Assembly (NCBI GenBank): GCA_013368325.1 | Contig: JAACJK010000064.1 | Coordinates: forward strand, 310,001-374,000 | DNA: 64,000 bases | Reading direction: 5' to 3' | Origin: Ephemerocybe angulata | Lineage: Eukaryota > Basidiomycota > Agaricomycetes > Agaricales > Psathyrellaceae | Shown here: positions 56,740 through 64,000 of the stretch, one piece after another | How positions within the stretch are numbered: the first letter of the stretch is position 1 | How the letters are laid out: every line of letters starts with the position of its first letter | Position numbers and translations under genes: made by a program | Notes under the pieces: model-generated | Databases searched by the model: none | Told to the model about the DNA's origin: nothing | The model's input: the letters and a program-made list of their open reading frames with translations, nothing else

Positions 56740-57225
56740 GCTTTCTTCCTTTCGTGTCCGTTTCGCCACCCCGTTCTCCCTTTCCCTTCCCCTCTATCAT
56801 TGGCTATCCATCGCCTCGTTTGCTTCGCTTCCCCGCCCCTGCTTCATTAACCACGACCCACACGAAAACTCATAGACAACCCGCATAGATCGTGGGCTCG
56901 CTCGCTCAACCATGCCTGTACTCATCCATTCATCCCGTCCATCTCATCCATCGGCTCGTAGAGTTGACCCTGTAGCTAATAATGTCTCTTACCCGTAACG
57001 TATCACCATAGCACCACATATACCACTGGCAAACGCCGTATCCATGCATGCATCTATATACCTAGTACTACATAGCATTTTCTTATTTACATATACCACC
57101 GTCGTCGCCGGATCGCCGGCTGGAGTCCAGAGTTCAATTCGAAGCCTTCAATTGAATGAAACCTTCGAGTTCTTTCCATGAAATTCAGGCGATCGCCTCG
57201 CGTCCTCCTCCTGTCCGTTCGAATT
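56740..57225 (-). repeat. Interspersed repeat family, copy D (inverted)
   Basis: Reverse complement of blocks in copies A and B: TAGATCGTGGGCTCGCTCGC, ACGAAAACTCATAGACAACC, CATATACCACTGGCAAACGC and GTTCTTTCCATG near the right end. As copy B lies beside the 5' end of the F-box gene at 8482, copy D lies beside the 5' end of the F-box gene at 57407. Confidence 0.6.
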
Positions 57226-57406
57226 CCTCCTTGTGAGTGGCTGGCGATGATGCCCCTATCTTTCAACTGGCGCTCTGCATGACGTCACTTTATGGGTTTC
57301 TTGCGCACGGACGCTTCGGATCTGCCGCCTGTCATGTGAGCGCCTATTTACAGCTTCGTCTTGACCTCGACCATTGTCATCTCCTTATCTACTAAGTGTG
57401 TCCAAG

Positions 57407-58091
57407 ATGCTCTCCATAGCCATAGGTACGGGAAACATGATCTCTGTTTGCACTGGCAGACTAACCCTATTCATGCTCTTTCAATCCTAGGTTTTGTTCA
57501 GAAGTTTGTATCGTTGCACAGTCCTGACGACCAAGAGTCATCGCTGTCTAATTGTAGGGCTCCACATGGCGGCATAAGCAGCCTCCCAGACGAACTGTTA
57601 GAAACCATCTTCGACCACACGCTTGCCCTCAGCGCCGACCGACACCTCTCCCTCAACCGCTGCATAATGCAAGTCTGCCACCAATGGCGCGACCTAGCGC
57701 TGCACTTCCCCCCACTATGGTCCACCCTCCCCGACGTATCATGGGACACTTACGCGGTATCCGGTCCTTCTCATACCGCAATGAACGGAAAGAGGGACGC
57801 CGTGCTGCTCTACCTCGAGCGCTCGAGAGCCCACCCCATTACATTCACACTTCACATCGACAACTGGCACACCACAACAGACACCCTCGTACGGGAAGAG
57901 TCTGAGCGCCTCTTCGAAGTTCTCGTGTCCCATAGCCACCGGTGGGCGAGCGCGGATCTGGACGTACCCTTTAGGCTGCTAAGGATCCACTCCGGCAGCA
58001 TTAAAGGGCGGCTCCCTCAACTAAAGTTCCTTTCCCTGAAGGTGACTAATCGGGAGTGGGGTGAGGTGAAAAGCGTCGACTGCTTCGATTC
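57407..58091 (+). pseudogene. Subfamily-2 F-box gene disrupted by a copia element
   Basis: Exon 1 57407-57425 (MLSIAI plus one base), intron 57426-57490 (GTACGG...CCTAG), exon 2 from 57491. The F-box (SLPDELLETIFDHTLAL ... WRDLALHFPPLWSTLPDVSWD) and the first LRR-like part match the gene at 6354-8482 codon for codon. Homology stops at GACTGCTTCGATTC (58091), where the LTR begins. About 220 residues remain before the insertion; the frame then runs into the LTR and stops at 58311. The 3' half presumably lies beyond the window, after the element. Confidence 0.85.
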
Positions 58092-58408
58092 TGTTGAGCA
58101 TTGCTATATAGTCCTTTGGTTTCCTATTCCATCTACCACTTCATTCTTCTACTTCACTTCACGCATCACGATATGCTTCTTACTGATCTTGTTCTCTCTT
58201 ATATACTTTCGTTCTTTTGTTCGTACTCCTCAGTCTTTCCTTCATATCGGGATACTGAGTGAGTTATTGTTTCTTGTATTCATTCATTCTATTTACTTAT
58301 CGTCTACTTAGCCTTGTGTATTCGTCGGTCTAGGTATACAATAACACATAGTCTTTCCTTCATATCGGGATACTGACCTTGTGTATTCGTCGGTCTAGAT
58401 CCCTTACA
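58092..58408 (+). repeat. 5' LTR of the copia element
   Basis: 317 bp from TGTTGAG to CTTACA (TG...CA ends). The left border is set by loss of homology to the F-box paralogue. It contains two internal direct repeats: AGTCTTTCCTTCATATCGGG (starts 58232 and 58350) and CCTTGTGTATTCGTCGGTCT (starts 58312 and 58377). Confidence 0.8.
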
Positions 58409-58419
58409 AGTTATGAGCC
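58409..58419 (+). other. Primer binding site
   Basis: AGTTATGAGCC directly after the LTR is complementary to the anticodon region of initiator tRNA-Met (GGCTCATAAC). Use of an internal, cleaved tRNA-iMet half as primer is known for Drosophila copia. Confidence 0.65.
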
Positions 58420-58479
58420 TTTTGCGTTGCTCAGCGCAACTCTGAAACTTTATCTCAACTGCGATAAACTCTGTTCGAC

Positions 58480-61400
58480 ATGGCCACTCGTTTCCCGGGT
58501 GGTCTCTTTGGTGCCGGTGATCGTTCTCAAGCATCGGTGGGAGACTCAACCTCTCGTCAGGACCGCTCTTCCGGCGTCCTTCGTAATCTCGGCACGAACC
58601 TTCAACGTGCTGGCGCTCAATTCTTTCCGGGACTCGTCCCACAGGTCGCGTCCACGGCCACTTCGAGCATTCCTGTCCACTTGCAGCAGTGGTCCCCATC
58701 GTCTGAGACTCCTTTTCCCCCTCTGCCGGCTTCCCGCGAAATTTCCCAAGAAGTCTCTGACGCTGATCGAGATCTCACACGTTTTGACGTACGCCCCCCT
58801 GGTTACGCATCTATCGGATCTTCGGGACCGGGCGTGCCTGGCGGCGGTCTGGGCTCTCCCTTTCAGGCAGTGGCTGGTCGTCCTTCGCTGGGTAGTCATC
58901 TCGGTTCTCCTGCTGGGGGTGTCTACAGCAATCCCTGGGCGGTGCAGAGGCAAGTGGAGGAGGAGGAGGAAGGTGGTTACTCGTCATCCAGGTCGCATAG
59001 CCCTGACCATGAGAGTCGGCCGTGGACCAACGTGACACGTCGTTCTACAAGGGGACGTGGCCATCAACGTTCACACGTCACCTTTCGACCTTCCACCTCG
59101 ACTCCGAGGAACACCATCTTTCCTTACTCCCCTCACACGAACCCAACCCCACCTTCCCTGTTCGAGAATCCTTTCAACAACCTCGAGGTCGAAGAAGAAG
59201 ACAGTTTCTACGCACCCGAGGTCGCAGTACCTGCCCACAGCGAGCAAGTCGAGTTGGAAGACGTCCCGGTTCAGGAAGAGGTTGTCCAGCAGTCTGGCAA
59301 TGAGCTTGATGTCAAGCTGGAGGCGTTAGAAGCGGGGAATTTGCAGGGAGGAGTCATGGGAGATCGAGAAGGTACTTCGCGTGGTGTACACGAGGAGGAG
59401 GCTCAAGGTTCGCTCGCTGCGATGCACGAAGGTTTAGCTATACCTTCTGACCACAAGCAGAGTCCTCTCCCTAGCCAGTGGGGTCTTCCTCCGCCGCAGT
59501 ACTTCCAAGGCGGCTGGGGGAATGGTTATAACCAGCCGAACATTCTTTCCCCCCATCATCAGACCTCAGCCTACGGGATGTGGTCGCAGCCGCAGCAGAC
59601 GTCGACTGGCGCCCCTTATGGGGGTGTGCCTCCCCAACCTCAACGAGCTCCTCAGCGTCAACAACCTGTTCCCCAGCAGCAGCCTGCTCAACGGCAACGA
59701 CCTCCCCTTCCACAGCCTCCCCAGCAGTATGGGCCGTACCCGCCGTACCAACCTCAGGTTCAGCAGCCTTTCGGGTTCCCTCCTGCCAACAACCCCTACG
59801 CGACCATGTACGCTCAGCCGGGGCCTGGCTTCGCTCCCCAGAACCCTGGCTACCCGGGTGGTTATCCAGCGCCGCCGGGGCCAGGAGGCTACGGTCAGCA
59901 GATGCCGGTTGGATACCCGGTCCATGCGCAGAGGAAACAGCCGAACACGGAGAAGGGAGAGATGTTGAAGGGTTCCGGCAATTACGCCGTTTGGAGTGCA
60001 TGGGCACAGGAACTCGTCACCTCGCTTGGTCTACTCTCTCATATCTCGAGGCCTGGCGACCCCTTCCTGCGTGTCACCCAGCAACCCTCATACCCTCCGC
60101 CTGCTGCGAACGCTGCCACGAATCCGCTTGGCGCGTGGTCTTACGAGGAGTGGTGGCTCAACGACGACGTCGTCCATTACGTTGTCACATCGCGCCTCGA
60201 TCCCTCCATCGCCACATCTGTTCCCAGAATCGTTACCATGGCTAATGGCGCACAGGCCAAGGCTACCTCCCGTGACGTGTGGAACTACCTCTACCGCACG
60301 TACGGCGCCGGCCAAATCACGACGACCCTATCGGCTTGGACGAAAGCTACCTCCAAGACCTTTACCGTGGGACAACTCAACGACATCCCAGCGTATATCC
60401 TGGAGTTCCGGAGGGCGTACGATGCGATGGTCGTTGCGGGACAGGTGGTTTCGTACGAATCCGTCCACAACACTTTGGCGGATGCGTTACCTGATGTCGG
60501 TGGTATTGCCGTTCTCGTGAGGGAGTTCCGCGCGGACGCCGATGCCCAGAGTGCCTCTCACCCTCATATCGCGCTCGAAAAGGTCCAGATCGAGGTTGCG
60601 AACTACCTCGCGAAACACCCGCAATCGGCTCGTCCCAACAACAACAAGAAGTCGTCGGGGGCCCAGCCTTCTGGGGGTGGTCGTAACCGACCGTGGTGCG
60701 ATACCTGTAGTACCTCCGGCCATTGGGCTCGATACTGCTTCCAGCGTGGGGGTGCCATGGAGGGGAAGAAGGAGGAAGCTCTCAGGCTGTCCTCGGAGGA
60801 GGCGAAGAAGGCGAAGTCGGCACGACAGGGTGGTCAAGGTGGCGGAGGTTCTGGGGGTGGCTCACGACAGGGTGTGGCTGCCGCTGGTGTCGGTGCCACG
60901 TCTGGTGGGGCTGGTGATGCACCGCCCGCCGATGGACTCGGTCGTGATGGCGCACCTCCTGTTAACATAGCGGGGGTTGTCGTAGATACGGCGCGCAATA
61001 TCAAGGAGTTTGAGTGCTACGTGGAGACGGCTATGCTCGTCGATAAGGATAAAGCGAAGCTCTTCCCTCCCGGATGCGAATACCTGTTGGATTCGGGCTG
61101 CACCTCACATCTCATCAACGACCGCAGCGCTTTTTGGGACTTCGAGGATGTCCCCACCCATAGCATGACAACGGCGAACTGTGGTTCGCTACCGACGCGT
61201 GGGAGGGGTACTATCAAGCTTTCGTTGGCGGGGGCGGCGAGTGATGGATCCGATTTGGTGCTGGTCATGAAACGAGCGCTATATTCCCCGGATGCCCCAT
61301 GCAGCCTTATCTCAGTGGGTACACTCCAAGAGAAGGGTGTTGGCATCGAGTACCTGCCGGCACCTGTGGACGAGACCTATATTCGCTTTGGGCCTCTGAC

Positions 61401-64000
61401 GCCGTGGGATGGCTTGAGCGTTAAGGCGGGCAGGCTGGGAAAGCTGTCTTTCATCCCTGCAACCATCAAGTATCCCCCCGGGGCGGCCGCTGCCGAAACG
61501 ACGCTGGATGAGCCGTCTGTTGTTGCGGCGGCAACTTCAGATGATGCCACAGTGACGGACGAACTGCGAGCCCTCCGGGATCTGACGGTGGATGAGACGG
61601 CCCTCGCTGCGGCAAACATCAAGATACCTACTCCTCATCGGTGGCACGAGCGGTTGGGTCACCTGGGCCGCGACAGGACGAAGCAATTTCTTACCGGCAG
61701 TTACGCGACGGGTATTACCTATTCTGGTCCTTTCGAGGACAAGATATGCCCGCCCTGTGTTGTTGGTAAGGGCGCTCGCGCGCCAATACCCAATCCCGGC
61801 AATCGCGCGACCAAACCACTCGAGCGCCTTCACATCGATATCTGCGGGCCTCACGAAGTCACATCCCTTTCGGCGTCTCGGAGGGGACGTTTCAAGTACT
61901 GGTTGGTCATTCTTGATGACTTTACCAACTATGGCTTCGTTGCGCTCCTACCGGATAGGTCGAGTGCCGGTGTTCTGGCAGCTTTCACGAAGGCTACGGC
62001 TCGCTGGGAACTCCTTACGGGGGAGAAGGTCAAGTGCGTCCGTATGGACGGTGCGAAAGAGTTCGTCGGTGGTGTGTTTCGTTCCCATCTCGACGAGCGT
62101 GGTGTCATGGTGGAGGATACGGGGTCTGAGAGGGCGCCGGCTGATGGGTTTGCTGGTGGTGCCTTTAAGACTTACCTCGAGCAGAAGGGCATCGAGATCC
62201 AGGAGACAGCGCCTTACCAACACGAGCAAAACGGCAAGGCGGAACGCTATATTCGCACCCTGCAGGACGACATGCACACGTTGCTTGCGGGATCCCTCCT
62301 TCCTACTTCATACTGGGCGGACGCGGTTCTCACTGCTGCGTATGTTCGCAATCGCTGCCCCACCTCGACTCTCCCTTCCAACACCACACCATTCGAGATG
62401 ATGCACGGATCGAAACCGGACGTCTCTAACCTCCGTGTCTTTGGGTGCCTGGCTTGGATACTCATTCCTTCAGAGAAAAAGTCCAAGGACTCTCACCGTC
62501 GGGAGCCTGCGATCTTCGTTGGATACGAGCATCCCCGGAAAGGGTGGTGGTTTAAGACGCTTGGGGGTACATACAAGTTTACGGACCAGGTGATCTTCGA
62601 CGAGGACACTATGGGTCGACTCCAGCGCAACCCTTCGCCTACCGGCTTGCCCGTCCCAACACAGCCTGCGACTGCTCCCGTCCCTCCCCCAGCGAATCCC
62701 CAGCCTCGACAGGAACGTCTGGCCTCACTGCGCCAGTCCGTTCGCGCTGGTCGACCCAACTACGTCCACCTCTCAACGCAGTATCTGAAGAGCGACGAAG
62801 GGTTGAAAGCGATGTCGGCTCATGATGAGACGTGCTTCTACCTCGAGGAATCGAAGGATGAAGCGAGTTTTGAGCCTCTATTCACCTGTGAGGCGGATGC
62901 GCTCGAGTTCGCTTACATTGCGACTCGGGATGACAAGGATTCTTTGACCAAGGTCTATGTTGTTGATGCCTCGAGGGCGCCTCTTCATTACAACGAGATG
63001 CGAAAGCGTAGTGACGCACCTGTCTGGGTGTCTGCCATGGACCGAGAGTGGAAGAGCCTCTGGGAGATGGGCGTTTTGGAGCGGTGCTACCTCCCCGCCG
63101 GGAGGAGGGCTATCGGCGTCCGTTGGGTCTTCGCCTTCAAGTATGACGAACATGGCCGTATCATTGTTGGCAAGGAGAAGGCTCGACTCGTCGTGCAGGG
63201 CTTTACTCAGCGGCCGGAGGACTACGGTACTACGTCAGCCCCTGTCGCGAAGATGGTCAGCATTCGGTCATTCCTGGCGTGGGCTGCTGCGGCAGATTGG
63301 GAGATCTATGCATTCGACATCTCTACCGCCTTCCTTCATGCGGATCTCGCCGAGCCGGTCTACATCAGGCAGATCCCTGGCTTTGAGGAGAAGGATGCCC
63401 GCATCGTCTACCGTCTCCTGAAGGCCCTCTATGGCCTGAAACAGTCCGCCTTCGAATTCTACCAATTTCTCAAGGGCGTCCTACTCAGCCTTGGTCTGGT
63501 GCGATGCGAGGTGGATCGAGCTGTGTTCGTTGGCCTATGGGAAGTGTCACCTCATCCGTCCGTCCCTCTTCCGAAGAATGGTCAGCGCCTCGCGGCGTTT
63601 ATCCCAGTCCATGTCGACGACGGCCTTGTCATCACCAACTCGACTCCGTTGTACTTGTGGATCATCGGGGAGCTGAAGAAGGCTATGGCTGTTAAGGATT
63701 TGGGCCCGGCCAAGTTGTTCCTTGGTATTCGCATCATCCGCGATCGCGAGAACCGCCGCATCTGGCTGTCTCAAAAGCCGTACGTTGATGAGATCCTTCG
63801 GGATTTTGGGATGATGAGGAAGGACTCGGATCGGCCTTCTGCGCGGTCTATTGCCGTTCCTCTCTCTCACTCTCTTCACGAATTGCCGCCTGCCAATCCC
63901 AATGCCATTGGAGATCTCGACGCCGACGGTATTAAGTCCCTTTACCAGAGGATCGTCGGGTCCCTCATGTACCTCGCGATCTGTACGCGTCCCGACATCG
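58480..64000 (+). CDS. Copia gag-pol polyprotein, C-terminus outside window
   Basis: One open frame of 1,840 codons from ATG 58480 to the window end. The long Pro/Gln-rich N-terminal gag ends in a CCHC zinc knuckle (CDTCSTSGHWARYC, 740-753). The aspartic protease motif is LLDSGCTSH (D871). The integrase has an H-H-C-C zinc motif from H1053 (HRWHERLGHL ... CPPC), with catalytic candidates D1120 (HIDICGP), D1190 (RMDGAKEF) and E1255 (QNGKAER). Reverse transcriptase shows AIGVRWVF, A-F-D-I-S-T-A-F-L, KALYGLKQS and the active site VDD (1712-1714). It ends inside the conserved LAICTRPDI. It copies the element RNA and inserts the cDNA. Confidence 0.93.
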   Translation, partial: MATRFPGGLFGAGDRSQASVGDSTSRQDRSSGVLRNLGTNLQRAGAQFFPGLVPQVASTATSSIPVHLQQWSPSSETPFPPLPASREISQEVSDADRDLTRFDVRPPGYASIGSSGPGVPGGGLGSPFQAVAGRPSLGSHLGSPAGGVYSNPWAVQRQVEEEEEGGYSSSRSHSPDHESRPWTNVTRRSTRGRGHQRSHVTFRPSTSTPRNTIFPYSPHTNPTPPSLFENPFNNLEVEEEDSFYAPEVAVPAHSEQVELEDVPVQEEVVQQSGNELDVKLEALEAGNLQGGVMGDREGTSRGVHEEEAQGSLAAMHEGLAIPSDHKQSPLPSQWGLPPPQYFQGGWGNGYNQPNILSPHHQTSAYGMWSQPQQTSTGAPYGGVPPQPQRAPQRQQPVPQQQPAQRQRPPLPQPPQQYGPYPPYQPQVQQPFGFPPANNPYATMYAQPGPGFAPQNPGYPGGYPAPPGPGGYGQQMPVGYPVHAQRKQPNTEKGEMLKGSGNYAVWSAWAQELVTSLGLLSHISRPGDPFLRVTQQPSYPPPAANAATNPLGAWSYEEWWLNDDVVHYVVTSRLDPSIATSVPRIVTMANGAQAKATSRDVWNYLYRTYGAGQITTTLSAWTKATSKTFTVGQLNDIPAYILEFRRAYDAMVVAGQVVSYESVHNTLADALPDVGGIAVLVREFRADADAQSASHPHIALEKVQIEVANYLAKHPQSARPNNNKKSSGAQPSGGGRNRPWCDTCSTSGHWARYCFQRGGAMEGKKEEALRLSSEEAKKAKSARQGGQGGGGSGGGSRQGVAAAGVGATSGGAGDAPPADGLGRDGAPPVNIAGVVVDTARNIKEFECYVETAMLVDKDKAKLFPPGCEYLLDSGCTSHLINDRSAFWDFEDVPTHSMTTANCGSLPTRGRGTIKLSLAGAASDGSDLVLVMKRALYSPDAPCSLISVGTLQEKGVGIEYLPAPVDETYIRFGPLTPWDGLSVKAGRLGKLSFIPATIKYPPGAAAAETTLDEPSVVAAATSDDATVTDELRALRDLTVDETALAAANIKIPTPHRWHERLGHLGRDRTKQFLTGSYATGITYSGPFEDKICPPCVVGKGARAPIPNPGNRATKPLERLHIDICGPHEVTSLSASRRGRFKYWLVILDDFTNYGFVALLPDRSSAGVLAAFTKATARWELLTGEKVKCVRMDGAKEFVGGVFRSHLDERGVMVEDTGSERAPADGFAGGAFKTYLEQKGIEIQETAPYQHEQNGKAERYIRTLQDDMHTLLAGSLLPTSYWADAVLTAAYVRNRCPTSTLPSNTTPFEMMHGSKPDVSNLRVFGCLAWILIPSEKKSKDSHRREPAIFVGYEHPRKGWWFKTLGGTYKFTDQVIFDEDTMGRLQRNPSPTGLPVPTQPATAPVPPPANPQPRQERLASLRQSVRAGRPNYVHLSTQYLKSDEGLKAMSAHDETCFYLEESKDEASFEPLFTCEADALEFAYIATRDDKDSLTKVYVVDASRAPLHYNEMRKRSDAPVWVSAMDREWKSLWEMGVLERCYLPAGRRAIGVRWVFAFKYDEHGRIIVGKEKARLVVQGFTQRPEDYGTTSAPVAKMVSIRSFLAWAAAADWEIYAFDISTAFLHADLAEPVYIRQIPGFEEKDARIVYRLLKALYGLKQSAFEFYQFLKGVLLSLGLVRCEVDRAVFVGLWEVSPHPSVPLPKNGQRLAAFIPVHVDDGLVITNSTPLYLWIIGELKKAMAVKDLGPAKLFLGIRIIRDRENRRIWLSQKPYVDEILRDFGMMRKDSDRPSARSIAVPLSHSLHELPPANPNAIGDLDADGIKSLYQRIVGSLMYLAICTRPDI

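Larger units (their letters stand above)
58092..64000 (+). mobile_element. Ty1/copia LTR retrotransposon, 3' part outside window
   Basis: 5' LTR, primer binding site and one long gag-pol frame in the order gag, protease, integrase, reverse transcriptase, which defines the copia superfamily. The element sits in the sense direction inside an F-box gene. RNase H, the 3' LTR and the right target-site copy are beyond the window. The frame is uninterrupted for 5.5 kb, which suggests a recent insertion. Confidence 0.93.

Overview
The window is nuclear DNA of a filamentous basidiomycete, most likely an Agaricomycete (mushroom-forming fungus). The evidence is short GT-AG introns of about 45-70 nt, large families of F-box/LRR-like proteins, a DUF6533-type seven-helix membrane protein and a Ty1/copia retrotransposon. 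No bacterial, organellar, tRNA or rRNA features were seen.

Layout. 0-11.6 kb: a cluster of five F-box genes in three subfamilies, with degraded F-box fragments and an interspersed repeat (copies A and B). 11.7-19.6 kb: no large ORF. It holds a minus-strand array of well-formed mini-introns with a TATA promoter near 15.25 kb, a second minus-strand array of repeated ~45-nt exon-like units encoding an LAG-x-RYVVTLP-like motif (17.0-18.3 kb), and a possible small plus-strand gene (16.2-16.7 kb). 19.6-21.4 kb: repeat C and a second copy of the 10.2-11.6 kb F-box gene, divergent from the next gene. 21.4-50.8 kb: a tandem array. Three units (9,071, 9,071 and 9,060 bp) each start with a truncated Ariadne-type RBR ubiquitin ligase gene followed by about 7.7 kb of spacer, and the array ends in one intact RBR gene. 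Each spacer carries LAG-type exon-like repeats, degraded coding fragments, a TATA box and a chain of mini-introns with little coding capacity. Spacers 1 and 2 look identical; spacer 3 is a diverged version joined to an identical head. 50.8-52.7 kb: intergenic. 52.7-54.2 kb: an 11-exon DUF6533 membrane protein gene. 54.3-58.1 kb: an inverted duplicate of the 4.5-8.7 kb F-box block, whose last gene is cut by a copia element (58.1 kb to window end) with its 5' LTR and an open gag-pol frame.

Function. F-box proteins are substrate receptors of SCF (cullin-RING) ligases, and Ariadne RBR ligases of the ARIH1 type are known in animals to act on substrates held by neddylated SCF complexes. Finding both as duplicated neighbours, and divergently transcribed at 21.4 kb, is suggestive but does not prove a joint pathway. 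The most unusual features are the RBR tandem array, whose truncated copies lack the catalytic cysteine yet differ from the intact copy only at synonymous sites, and the repeated exon/mini-intron spacers, which may be spliced non-coding loci. Gene models were spliced by eye from consensus sites and paralogue comparison; no search or RNA evidence was available.
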